A stretch of 64,000 nt of DNA from Zygnema circumcarinatum (taxonomy: Eukaryota > Streptophyta > Zygnematophyceae > Zygnematales > Zygnemataceae). The notes under the pieces are model-generated. The model had not been told where the DNA came from. It worked only from the letters and a program-made list of their open reading frames with translations, and searched no databases. This document shows, one piece after another, positions 46,078 to 58,251 of the stretch (its first letter is position 1; every line of letters begins with the position of its first letter). A program made the position numbers and the translations under genes. The stretch spans positions 111,417 to 175,416 of the forward strand of contig CM074806.1 of assembly GCA_037447605.1 (NCBI GenBank), given 5' to 3'.

Positions 46078-49000
46078 ATGGCGACTGTCGGACCATCTCA
46101 AATTAACTATGCGCAGCTATTTTCATTTCACATTGCTCTTTATGATCCTCAACCAGGACGAGGTCTTCTGCAAAAGAAGGTTTGTCCTTGCTTGCCGTCT
46201 AATGTCGTTCATAGTGCGGGAACGATACTATGGTAGTGTGGTTCACCATACGTTGCAGAAAGTAAGTATCAAAGACCTTATGGCTTTGGTAAGTCCCACT
46301 GTCGAACTGAGACAGTTGCAGTATAATTTTTGCTTTTGGCAGCTTTTCTGCAGCTGTATGCAAGTACATTAACTTGTGCCGCTTGCGATTGGTTCAGAAG
46401 GAAGACTGGAGACGAGGAATACTCCAAGTCGATTTCACTCGCCGAACCCTTTTCTTGCACGAGAAAGATGATATTGTCAACGTAAGATCAACGAATTATT
46501 GAGTAGGCCTTATACTTGTAAGGTTGGGTGGAATCAAAGAAAAAGTTAGCGATGGTCACCTTGGCTTCATATTCAATGACCTGTAAAGTGAGGAAATCTT
46601 GTCTCCGTAGCTGAAAACCAGCCACTTCCCTCGATTCTTGAGTTGCGTGCGATCACAGGTTTCTGGAGGCTGCGCAATTTCTTCCAACACTACTAGAGGG
46701 ACCTCTGACGTTGTCACCGGGATGTTATCATACTCGACTGGTGCAGAGCAAGGGCTTCAACGTGTACCGGGATTGCCGAGGAGCGGAAAACGACAACGAC
46801 GACTTTTTCCTGTCTATCCAATTTTTGTGAGTTGGACGTTAGAACCGCGAAACGATCTTCCATCTACTGATCGAATGTGTCTCGTTTACAGCATCCTAAG
46901 TGACTGGATTTTTACTGAAATTGCCTGTTGCGAACTTCCAAATGTAAGAAACTAAACGGGCCTTGGCATGAATGAAGCACATATGTACGACAGATTTCGC
47001 CAGTTCTCTCTTGTAAGGCCATTTTCAGTGTCAAGTTGGTCGCCTAATCGTGCTATTATTTGATTATTTGGAAGAATTTTCGCTTTCAAGTGCTTTGCTT
47101 CCGCTCGGTTCTTTGCGTCTGTCTTCTGTGCAGGTGCTCGGAAAACTCCAATTTGAATGTCTGAAATGAAGCTTGCATGTTTACCATTCCAAATGTATCC
47201 GTAACTTTGCCGTTTTGGACGCACGGGGGAAACACAGAGATGCGGAATGGCAAGTCGTGGTCCAAAATCTGGCAGAGCGTCGGTGCTTGGAACACATTTT
47301 GCAGGTGCATCTCAAACCCTGTCGAAAAGTTTTTTTCGAGTTATTCATCTGAGAAGCCTCCTAATAAAACATATATACTGAAGTGTATGGAGTGCGAAGT
47401 AGTAGAAGCAGGCCTTTCACGTCGAGTCTACAAAGAGAGACGTCTCCAGTTTCCAAAGTGAGCCTAATGTTGCACTGCTATGGACTTAGTGAAGCTACCC
47501 TGTAGACCAGAGTCCGTTTTTTTGGGTTTTTAGGGTTGCACTCGGAATCCGGACCTTCGCGCGGTCATGTCTTTGCTTGAAGAATAACTTAGACCATGTC
47601 AAGCAATCGATTGCATGCTTTGACAACCCTTTAGGGGCTTCGAAACATACATTGTTTTCCCTTGTGCTCGGAAAGATGTGATGCAGGTTTTCATCCAGCC
47701 AAAGATTTAAAAAGCGAGAAGGGAGATTAAAAAACATGAAGGCTGACCTGAAAAAATGAATATCCTAACAGGCTCAAATATTTTATATAAGCTCCCTACT
47801 TTGGTGTGCATGCTCACCTGTTTGTCTCGGTTGTTGAATGAGGTGTAGCACGTTGCATGGAAGATGCCGGTGGAGGAGGTCATCAGCAACGGTCGAGGAA
47901 TACTTGGGCTTGTAAGAAATTCATGTTCGAAAGCATTGCCCCGTTTACAATGTTTGCATCATTTGGCCCGGTGTTTGAAAAAAAAAAAAGGGGCCGTTGG
48001 GCTGAAACCAAACGTTGTTCTATATGCAGAACAAAGCTGTGATAAAAAGTGGACCCTTACTTCGAAAGACGCGCCCTCCCCAGCTTCTGAAGGACGATTG
48101 TTGGCTTGTGCTCGTGCCTGGAAAGCTCTTTGTTCTCAAGGTAAAAAGAATATATATGTCAAGCCCACAAGGAAGAGCCTCGATCAACTCTTTAAGTAAT
48201 ACAAACTTCTTACCTCCTCAGCTGCTGGAGGGTTGGTCACTTATAATTTTAGAGCGGTGTCTGCAAGCTGGAATCAAGGAGAAGAGTCTACTTTACAATA
48301 TGTCCAAGCTGACCTTGACGTTTTTTTTTTTTTCACGGAAATTGTCAGTGTGAGGACGCGGGAGCGCGGCAGGTCCGACATGCGATGTCCCTTATCGGCG
48401 CGTCCGTACTGGTGAGGGAAATGGTCTCATACTATTATTGCCGGTCATGTAGCTCCCTTATCTGCAACCAAAGCAATGCTCCTTAAGGCTGCAGGCCTTG
48501 GCCGCATGACATAATATTGCATTTTAATGGATTATCACCTCAGAAGCTCCTCAAAACATATATGGAGTGAATCTGCTAGATATAAGGATTATTGGCATTA
48601 TGGAGAGCGTTTCATGAACTGTAGACTGCATCCCTTTTTTCCCAGCATGTGAATCTGGATGAAACAAATGAAAAAAAGATGGATGAATACCAGTTGACAA
48701 GTGAGGTATGCCATTTTGTTGTGCATCAAATTGTCGTCTTTACTTTTTTGTGATTCGAGGAAGAGTGTCTTGCATGGGTCTAACCTGTGGGTGTTTGTGA
48801 CTGGACAGCAAACCGCAGGGCTGGAATTTCAGATTTTGGCTTCCGGAATCAGGCCGCTGGTTTTTGTGCCTTCCTCTCTTGTGAGGCTAACTTTTGCCCT
48901 CTCATCTATCTGCAAGTGCAGTATTAGTAAAGCCGATAGTTTCCAATTTCCATGCACCTCTGCAGTACAGACTACAGGGTGCATATCTTGTTACATCCTC

Positions 49001-50328
49001 TATCTCACTCTCATTCATCGCTCTCCCTCCTTCCACTGCGTCCGTTCTCTGATAATTTCTTCCACTCCTCGCTCGTTTTCAACCATCGACATTGCATAGT
49101 AAAAGACTCTTCCCCGCTGCTGTTTGTGCAGGATGAAACCACCTCCTGGATCAACTACATCAACGCGTCTATTGAGCAGGCTGAGAAGGAGATGGCAGGG
49201 AGAGGTGGCCTTCATTCTGTAGAGGGGAACACTGATCGGTTTCAAACACATGATCGCATTGTGGGTCAAAAAAAGCAGCTGATTTCGCAGGTTAACACGC
49301 CACCTTCTTCACTTCCCCTTAACGAAGAACAGCGAACCCAGCCGCGAGCCCGGCCTTCTTCTACACCGGTCTTGTCAGGTACAACGATTTTGCAATCCTT
49401 GAAAAAAAAGGAAGCCGTAGCATCGGTGCATTTCACGGGTGAGAGTATGCCTGGGAGCAGTACTTTCTCGACACTGCGTGGAGAAGTAAGAGCAGATACC
49501 ACATTTGTTGCCGTTGGTGGAGGGCGTGAGGCGGAGATACCCATAACTAAAGGAAGCTGCAAGGAAAAGTTGATGCCATTAGACTCTCCCACGGCCGTGG
49601 AAAGTAAAGTGGCTCAGGTCAAGAGTGTGGGAGGTCTTGAGGGAAGGATGGATAGGAATAGTCCCGTCACCAAACCGCCTGCCAAAGCAGGAGGACCTCT
49701 GTCTAATTTTATAAAAAAGGTTTCGAGAAGTTTGAGTGTCAATCCCAACGTTGTGACACGCAATCCGAATGGACCCTCGTTTGAGCGCACTTCAAAGACC
49801 ATTGGCGAGGCATCAAGTAGTTTAAAACAGGCACATGGAACTGTGCAAACCGGTCAGAACGGGGTAAAAGTAGGCGCAGGCGAATGTCTTGTTATTGGGA
49901 GACCGCATTCAGCATCCTTTTCTTCCGGTATGAGTCCACATAGCCAGTGGAGTGGGACAGCAGGCGAGAGCCACTTCGAAGGACGCAAGCGAAGCGTCTC
50001 AGTTATTGTTATGGCTGAAGCCGGCCTTGGAGGAAACGCAGCTACTCGACCACAAATGTCACAAAATTTCGCGTCGAAAATTATTATCCCCACATTTCCA
50101 GTTCAGCATCAGTCATCCGCATCAGCATCCGGCGGAGAAGCGAGGGCCACCTTTTCAGCAGGACTATCAGCACCATCATCTCCGCCATATTCAATGTGCA
50201 GAACATCAAGCACTGCGTCCTGGGAAGGAAGAGAAGTGATTCGTATGCAAGAACCTCTAAACAGACCCCAATCGAACAACAGCAACAGCAACATTCATCG
50301 CATAGTACTCCACAAGCTACATATATAA
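46078..50328 (+). CDS. PH-domain protein of unknown family (middle exons unresolved)
   Basis: Five 5' exons keep phase: 46078-46179, 46215-46261, 46398-46481, 46659-46826 and 46892-46943. They give a novel N-terminal region (MATVGPSQINYAQLFSFHIA; RFLEAAQFLPTLLEG-like and GFNVYRDCRGAENDNDDFFL segments). The part at 47130-47460 contains coding-like sequence that I could not splice with confidence. Later exons 47849-47911, 48030-48140, 48373-48411, 48646-48705, 48809-48880 and 49132-50328 are all phase 0. They build a pleckstrin-homology-like domain: SGPLLRKTRPPQLLKDDCWL, VLVPGKLFVLK, MSLIGASVLHVNLDE, LEFQILASG and the C-terminal helix TSWINYINASIEQAEKEM with its conserved Trp. The last ~380 residues are Ser/Thr/Gly-rich and probably disordered. 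A phosphoinositide-binding or adaptor role is inference. Confidence 0.6.
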
Positions 50329-51893
50329 GGGCAGCTGTTCCTTCACTGCAACCTTCACCGTTTCCACTGTCATCCGCGCGGTGTTCTTCACTCTTCAAAT
50401 CACAAACGACCAACAGGCCCACGATGGCCTCCTTCCCCTGTAGAGTTCCTGGGGCATAGGGTACGATAGAATGCGTAGGATGAAATGGAGGCATATTGGT
50501 TGGTCGGTCGGTCAGTCGAGCAGTTTCCTGCAAGATCAATTCGTTAAAAGATTTAGGTTCTGGCTGAAATCGAGCGACTGTCCAGTGGACGACGCTGACG
50601 GCAGATCGCAATGCGTGTTGAAAGAGAATGTTTTTCCTACGTTTTAGAAACAGGTGGTAGGAAAGTTTAAAAAATTGTCTAAACAAATTAACACGTGGAT
50701 GATGGTGTATGTGTTTTACATCATTTTGTCGTGGCATGTTGCATGACCGTCAGATGTTACTCTCTTATGTATGTGTGACTGTGTTGATTTATGCCTCTTT
50801 TAGGTGAGTATTTTTTGAGAAGGCAAGATAGGGCAGGCAATTGGGAAAGCTCGCGGGCATGAAAGCCAGCAAGCCAGAACGAAGGGCACCTGCGTGCAAT
50901 TTCATGCCAGCCATGTTGGGTTCTCTAGCGGTGAGTTGTTCAACGGGAAACGAACCGGCATGGAGCCTCGCGCGCTTTTCCAAAGCCGCTCTTTTTCCGT
51001 CCGATTGGCGGGAAGGATCGGAAACCGACATCTTTCTGCAGTAGGTCGGCCACCGACCTAGGTACCAAATCTTGTTGTCTCACCTGTACGAAACCTACAC
51101 GGAGCAAATATCCGGATCCATCTTTTACCGCTGGAGTCCAAATCGTGTAATTTTACGTGGCGACTTTCTATTGGGTAATGACGCTATTAAACCAATAGAC
51201 GCACTCTGATCCACATTATATCCAGAGTGGGTCGTTCAAAGGTGGAATAAGATCAAGAATATCTTTGCATGTGTACGGACATGATACATGTACGGGTACT
51301 GTACATGTACTGTACCAGGACATGTACGGAAAGGCGCAAGCGGTGTCGTCTGTTGGCTGATGCGGCCATCCGGTCAGGAACGAAATGTTGGCGACGGTTC
51401 GGGGTTGGAAATTAAAAAGTTATATGTTTGGAACGGGCTGCCAGAAAACATTGAGAAAATGCTATTGGGAACAATTTAAAAGATTTCAGGGCAGTAAGGG
51501 AATGTAAGCAAACGTTTTTATCTGCCCTCACTCGTCGCTTATTGGTTTATTTTATTCTTGTCCAACCAGTTGAAGGATTATCCTGCCCGATTTGCGTTTT
51601 GGGCAGACCGTAACATCAAAGAAAAGTTTACCGAACAGTTCAAAAAATTAGGGTTTGAAATCAGATCCCTCATGTTGAAGCTCTCCGTTGCTCCCTCCTC
51701 CAAACCCTAATCTCGTCCCTGCCCCTTCCAAAGCCAACATCCCCTCAACATGTTCACATTCTCTGCATCTCTTTCATTACATGCCTTTATGTGAGCAAGT
51801 CACCTATGCCTTCAGTACTGATCTTCTCTTTCTTCCTCCGTGTAACCTCCCCATCCGCTCCATCCCCATCACCCCTTCCTGCCCAGCCGATCA
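50329..51893. other. intergenic region upstream of the sulfotransferase
   Basis: No supportable gene. Contains a very dense GTAC cluster (51273-51327) and, nearer the start codon, pyrimidine-rich sequence that is probably leader. Confidence 0.45.
51273..51327. promoter_or_regulatory. eight GTAC motifs in 55 bp
   Basis: GTAC at 51273, 51290, 51296, 51301, 51307, 51312 and 51324, with an ACATGTAC-type inverted arrangement between them. One overlapping TGTAC context brings the visible cores to seven or eight depending on how overlaps are counted. It lies about 570-620 bp upstream of the sulfotransferase ATG. GTAC is the SBP/SPL core; function inferred. Confidence 0.45.
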
Positions 51894-54853
51894 ATGGCTT
51901 CCAGATGTACTCCTCTAAAGACCCCTCCCAGATCAGCGGGAAGCGGAGGCATCCCCACTCCGACAGGGAGCGTCTCCTTGTTACGAATTCCGTCGGCAAC
52001 AAAATCTCCCGTTTCCATTTTGAAAAGTTTAAGTTCTGCGGTTCTCAGCCCCTCCCTCTCCTTCAAATCCGCATCTGGAACGAGAGGTCTGGTGACTCCG
52101 GAGTCCACAGCTCTAGTAGAGGACAATTTCGAGGTGATTTCCTCTTGTTTTGGTTTTCTTTATCTCCTTTTTAAAAGCAACTTACTGCTTGTGCGGAAGT
52201 CATTTGCGAACCCCATAAAATGAACCATTGTTCTTTATTTCGTGTGCAGGAGATCAGCTCGGGTAAAGTTCGGAAGTCAGTGTTCGTGTGGAGAATGTTG
52301 ACGGTTATTTTTGTGGCTGGAATGGGATTGTATTTGTGTATGGCCACCATCAGCTTTTCAGTAAACTCCAGAACGCAAGGAAGTCAAGGTCGGTCAAGTT
52401 GGGTCCCTCTGAGTCTGGGGGGCGAGCAAAAGCTACAGCCTCCAACGATTGACAGCTGTCCCACTCTCTCGGAAGGAGCATATCCAGACAAGAGTTCTGT
52501 TTGCCGGCATTACCCGCGGCCATTGGCATATTCCAGGTAGGCAGCTTTCGTCACATTTGAGAGCAGAATTTAAATCAGGACTATCTAATTGCAGTTTTGA
52601 ATTTTCCTTTGGGAAATTCAAGATTATGCTGGTCTCTGTCCTCTTGCCTTTCACGCAGTCCCTCTCCCATCTCTCTCTTTCTCTGCGGCCTCTTGATCAC
52701 TCAGCCCCCTCCTTCCCTATTTCCTTCAGTCTGCTTGAACGTCCTTTTTTCTCTCCTTTCTTCCTTCCTAACCTGCACCTCTCTCCTTCCCTACTGTCTT
52801 TCTTTGGCTCCGTTGTCTCCCTCTTTCTTTGCCCCTGCCCTCTCTGTCCCATTTCCTTGCTCGTCCCCCTTTGCCTTCTTCCTCCACAATTTCTCCTTCC
52901 CTACTTCTCACTGTCTTTCTTTCTTACGAAAAAACGATGAGCCCCCTCTCTTCTTCCTATTATCTAGTGTCGCTCAGAAGCAAGTTTGTTTTCTCTCTCC
53001 CACCCTCTCTCCCTCGCTCCCTTCCCCGCCTCCCCTCTCACTTTTTCTCCGAACGTTTTGCCTTCAGGAGTGAGTGTGCTTGCACGCCGGTGCACAATTT
53101 TGTGATTCTTTCGATGCAGAGATCGGGTAGTGGCTGGTTTGAAACCCTCCTCAATGATCATCCTAACATCAGTTCTCATGGCGAAATATTTTCCATTCGA
53201 CCACGCCGCCAAAATTTTACTACCATTAAGGAGACTTTGGATAGGATATACAACCTGGACTGGTTCAGCAGTGCTGCAAAAAATTCTTGCACGAGTGCGG
53301 TGGGCTTGAAGTGGATGTTGAATCAGGTCTGTCCCTAGAACATTTTCTATTATTACTTTTACTCTTATTACATCCTGACTGCACAAAAGCTGGCCGTAAA
53401 GCTGGTTAGGTAGAAACTTATTCCTGTCATGCAAAGCCTGTCCCACCAGAGACTCTGAAAATGTTGAACCAAACTGTCGAGCTCATTAATTGCGAGACAC
53501 CCTTTCTCTCTCCCGCTTTCTCTCGTTATTCGGAGGGTCAAGTAAAGTGTCAAGAGGTTCAGCCTGGCTAGCGGTGGACTTCAGTTAAAGGGGAGGCAAT
53601 TCGTATTTTGTTTTTATTTTATATTTAAGTAACTTATTGAATACTTTCCTTTTGCAGGGGGCCATGGAATACAACAGAGAAGTGACAGGCTATTTTCAAG
53701 AGAAGAGGGTTTCCATAATTCTACTTCTCCGGCGAAACCTGTTGAAACGACTTATTTCTATTCTTGCAAACGCATATGATCGTAAAGAAAAACAACTGAA
53801 CGGTGCGCATAAGTCGCACGTGCACAGCGAGGCCGAGGTGAGTCAAACCGATTCCTACAGAACGGCGGAAAAGGGGGCCAAAGGAAACCTTGAGGCAGAG
53901 CAATTTTTTAAGGCGAAGAAACCTTAGAACTTCTGTGAACCTTGTATAGAACCCCAGGAAAGTCTATATCTCCACAAGCCACGAACGAACTTAAGTGAAT
54001 CCAAATCTTTATGAACTCCTCAAATGCTAAAACGTATAAGTCTATAAGGCTATTGAGAACCTGTTACTAAACCAAGAAATGATAAAAAGTGCTCGCCAAG
54101 AATCCTAAATGCGAATCCTGAATGCGAGAAATCCTTTGAATGGCGGAAATTTCTTCATCATTTCCTTGCATCGTCAGACTTCGGAAACCATAATCTTGAG
54201 ACTTTCACATGCCTATAACTGGATATCAGGACTCTAAAAGTTCAGAGTTTCAGAGTCTGAGGATGCCCTTTTCCGTTCAGCAAATGAAAGTTACAGAAAA
54301 TACGTCATGCGGGTTCCTCTTTCTTTGTTTCCCTTTTCTCGCAGGCGAAAAAGTTGGCTGAGTTCAAGCCAACTTTAAATACAAAGCATCTGATTTCTAA
54401 TCTTCAACGTGTGCAAGAAATTGCCGATGATGCGCTTCGCGTATTCAACCAAACAAGACTAACTCTCGTTTACTATGAAGATGTCGTGCGGGATCGCGGG
54501 GTATGTCGTTACAATCATTTCCATTATACAGTTTGCAGTTCAAGGTGGTCTAACTCTTGTGACATTGGTCAGTTCAGAAGCTTAATTTACTTAATATGAC
54601 GCTAGTCATGGACTAATTACGAGTTATGTTTGCTTTTACGTCTATTGATATGTATGGAATTTCGTGTGTTTTTCTTCAGATCCTGAACACAGTTCAGGAG
54701 TTCCTGGGAGTGGAGCTTCACGAGCTGAAAAGCAAGCAGGTGAAAATTCACACGAAGCCGCTGAAGGATCAGGTGGAGAATTGGGAGGACGTAGAGAGGA
54801 AACTGAACGGAACGGAGTATTATAAGTTCCTAACAGATTCAGAATATCAATAG
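51894..54853 (+). CDS. type II membrane sulfotransferase
   Basis: PAPS-dependent sulfotransferase of the Golgi carbohydrate type. Six exons, 51894-52133, 52250-52536, 53068-53326, 53658-53837, 54345-54500 and 54680-54853, encode 431 residues. A Ser-rich cytosolic tail (1-90) precedes one transmembrane segment (WRMLTVIFVAGMGLYLCMATISF, about 94-116), as in Golgi type II enzymes. The PAPS 5'-phosphosulfate loop is FVILSMQRSGSGWFETLLN. The 3'-phosphate-binding region is SIILLLRRNLLKRLISILA. The end of the fold has LTLVYYEDVVRDRG and VQEFLGVELHEL. N-glycosylation sequons occur (NIS, NFT). An AATAAA lies at 54900. The acceptor sugar or protein is unknown. Confidence 0.88.
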
Positions 54854-56951
54854 CAACGACGACTGTTTCGTTTTACAGAGGTGGCCCCTTTCAGCCATGA
54901 ATAAAGCCGTATCAGGCCAGTAATAGGAAACAAGAGTCGTTTAAGATGCGTAACTGGTAAAAGAGGGCAAAGGCCCGACACTTTATCAGAGAAACGGCAA
55001 GATCTGGGCGCTTAGACATTTTTTACTTTTTGTAGGTTACACAGCATTTTGTTGCAAGCATTTCAGTAAACAATTCATGTTGTTTTTCTCCATATGGTTG
55101 TCGTCTTCCCAAAGAGTGAAAAAATAGAGTCGAGTTGTACAGATTGAATGCTGTGTTGGCATAAATCCATGAAAGGCCTTGTCTTGTAACAATCCAAGAC
55201 CTGTTCCGCATGCTGCAATTAAGCCTAACATCAACATCAGGAGATGTTCTGGACGACTACCATGCTAAAAATAAACGAGGAGGAAACACACCCTCGAAAC
55301 ATTTGGTAACAGTCGGCCCTGAATCCTGAATTTTACCACCAAGTGGAGATCTGAATAGCCTTGTCTATGAAGAACGGGGATCGCTTCCATGGCGAGGGTC
55401 ATTCACCATCATGACGTACATTTGAGTTCGGTAGTCTTAAAGGAGGCCAGGTGGGCCTCACTTCACCCGCCTATATCCTCTTGATTCATTCACATAAAAC
55501 CGAAATGAATTGCCATGAAAGGCCTAGTGAGACAGGAATTTACATGGCGACAAAGGAGGCCATCGGCAGGACAGCGCATCCAAACCTCTTTTAGTTTCAT
55601 TATGGCGTCATAAGACCCTTGGAACAAGCATTCACGATTGCTGTATTGTTCATCTTGTCAGTATTTGCAGTTTCCATGCATTCTGAATTCTTGATGAGGC
55701 AAATGCTAGACATATTGAAAATCTCCCAAGACACCCTAAAGAGCTAGCCATCGTTTTCTATGCTCTTTACTGTAACTGATCTGCTGCCTTGGCTCTAAAT
55801 TGACCTGCCAATGGAGGATTTCTTTATGGTGTGCAGTTGAGCTGAGAGAATTCCGTCACTATCTGACCTCAAATCTATCAGTTCATGTCCTGATCATCGT
55901 CATCAGGCTGCCAGCTGGCATGTCTGGGCAGGCAGTGTTAGACCGGAGACTGACAGAGATGCATCTCGGAGGAGAGAGCAGCGAAGGGTTCGGTTTTAAC
56001 CTTTAAAATACAATTGGAAGGTACTCACTCAGACCTCACAGGAACTTGCCTTTCGTCCTTTCCCACTTCAAAACATCTGCTTGCCTTGGGCACAGCATGG
56101 CCTGCCATAATCTGACAAGTTGAAACATCATTTAACTAAAGCGATTTTTTCTTTGTCGACAACCTTGTTGTGACTGTTTCATACAATGGAGCCATGGCAG
56201 CCTGTGGAATTCAGGGGAATCATTTTCCTGTTCTTTTCCTTTATCATAACTATGGAAGAGTTTTGTGTTGATGCTTGCAGCACCCCAAAGGCAAAAGCAA
56301 CATTCCAAAAACACCTAAAGACGCGCTGAAACATTCCATACCTGTCCAAGACACGCCCACAAACACCATCCATGCGCCACAACCAGGAAATCAACAATTC
56401 CGTTTCTATGCCACATGGCAAAACTGTCACGTGGCAATGACGTGGCTCCTTGAAACTCCATGCTCCACGAGAAATAAACTAGAACAAAAAGACGTTCCGA
56501 ACGAATGAAATTTCCGGCAGCGTGGCAGCATTCCATTAGTTGTAAGTGCTGACGTGGTGCAATTTTGCTGACGAGGTTCAATTTGGCTGACGTGGATCAA
56601 CTTTGCTGACGTGGTCCAACTTTGCTGTTATGCTTTCGTTATCTGAGATGACGGTGAGCACATGTGCGACTTATGGCGCAGTTCCAGTCCCGCAGCGCGT
56701 AAATGTCCTCACATAACGCAAATTTCACATGCGACGGTACCGCCCCCCGCCCGTCCTCAGCCGTCCGATCCGCCTATCGCCAACCTGCACGCCTCCTCAG
56801 CCGTCCAATCTAGGTCACATCCCCGTGCTCCTCCTCCCTCAAGAGTCGCGCTCGCCCTTTGATCTCCCTCTTTCAGCCTCTGCCGCCGAGCCCTTCCCTT
56901 CCTCTCCCCTCCCCTCCCCTCGCACCTCTCCTCCTCCCTCTCGGAGGTGCC
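54854..56951. other. intergenic region upstream of eL21
   Basis: About 2.1 kb, mostly AT-rich, with no supportable gene. The last 550 bp hold CACGTGGC and TGACGTGG motifs and a pyrimidine-rich leader typical of ribosomal protein genes just before the ATG. Confidence 0.5.
56546..56625. promoter_or_regulatory. four 19-bp repeats with TGACG cores
   Basis: GCTGACGTGGxxCAAxTTT-like units begin at 56548, 56567, 56586 and 56605, exactly 19 bases apart; the second has GACGAGG. TGACG(T) is the core recognised by plant TGA/bZIP factors. The array lies about 330-400 bp upstream of the eL21 ATG. Another ATGACGTGGC lies near 56436. Confidence 0.6.
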
Positions 56952-58251
56952 ATGAAGGGGCACGGGCTTCGCTCCCGCACGAGGGACCTGTTCTCCCGCG
57001 GGTTTCGTAAGAGTGGGTACATCCCCATCACAACCTACCTCCGCACTTACAAGGTGGGCGATTATGTGGACATTAAGGTGAACAGCGCTGTACAGAAGGG
57101 CATGCCCTTCAAGTTCTACCACGGCCGCACGGGTAGAATCTGGAACATCACCAAGCGCGCCCTCGGCGTGGAGATGAACAAACAGGTATGGACAAGCTGT
57201 GGCACTGCCAGAGCCTCTGCTATAGTATCTAATATGGCTCTGCTGTAGTCTCTCCTATAGGCTCTGCTATGGCCCTGGTATGGACTCTGCTATACTCCCT
57301 TTATAATCTCTGCTAAAGGGAAGCGGGAGAATCCGCCTGTGAGACGAAGGTAGAAGGAGGTTGGGAAGGGGAGGCGGAGGAGAGCATCGCTGGGAATTTA
57401 GGGAATTCATGGATTCTAGGTTTTTTTCTGGGTTTTCGCGTTTTGGGTTTTTGATCTGAACCTTGACTCTCTGGGTCTTGGGGTATTGGCAAAGTCTGGC
57501 GGTCTGCTCACCTTGAGAATTTTGGAGCTCGTGCTTTGAGGCTGGTTTCGCGGGGCTTTGTTGGAAGGTTAGGGTTAGGGGTTTTTTTTGCCCCCCTATG
57601 CAGAGGGTCATTTTTTCTTTTTTTTGGGGTCCGCTGAGCTGAGAAAGCCAGGCTGAAGTGGAGTTAACGGGTTAGGGCTATGCATCGAAATGATGAAGGG
57701 AGGTCTGGATTCCCTTTTTTTTTTTTTTTCCCCCTTCCCTACTCCCTTCCTTCTTCCTCTCTCTACCCCTCCCGGTTTATTCCCTGTTTTTCCCGTCCCC
57801 GTTCTTTCCTTTCCCCCTCCCTCATTTCGTTAGAGCTCTCTTAGCATCATCACATGCAATTTTCTCCCAAAGGTCGCCAATTTCAATACTGGTCTGTTGT
57901 ATCTCCATGGAGTTTTGATTGATTGGTTGATTATTCCAGCTGATTTTAGGGCTAAAGTGATTGCTCTGTGGGTGCTTTCGATTCTGCTACCAGGTGAACA
58001 CCCGCATTGTAAAGAAGCGCCTGCATGTTCGCATTGAGCACGTGGAACCTTCCCGCTGCCGGGAGGAGTTTGTCGAGAGGCGAACCAGGAATGATAAATT
58101 GAAGGCGGAGGCAAAGGCACGGGGAGAGAAGATCAGCACAAAGAGGCAGCCAAAGGGTCCCAAGCCCGGGTTCGTGGTGGGAGGACAGACCATGTACACT
58201 GTGACTCCTATTCCGTATGATGTGGTGAACGACTTGAAGGGAGGATACTAA
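56952..58251 (+). CDS. RPL21: 60S ribosomal protein eL21
   Basis: Structural protein of the cytosolic large ribosomal subunit. Two exons, 56952-57185 and 57994-58251, join in phase 0 for 163 residues, the normal family length. Signature blocks are [58 protein letters not shown] and the C-terminal [15 protein letters not shown] with [15 protein letters not shown]. The N-terminus is MKGHG rather than the common MPAGHG. The intron of about 810 bp contains a poly-T run near 57715-57730. Confidence 0.97.

Noticed and set aside
48230-48372. Open frame with a VFFFFTEIVSVRTRERG-like segment as a PH-domain exon
   Set aside because: The phenylalanines come from a poly-T tract just before the acceptor at 48372. 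Using the short exon 48373-48411 gives a better PH strand (MSLIGASVL).
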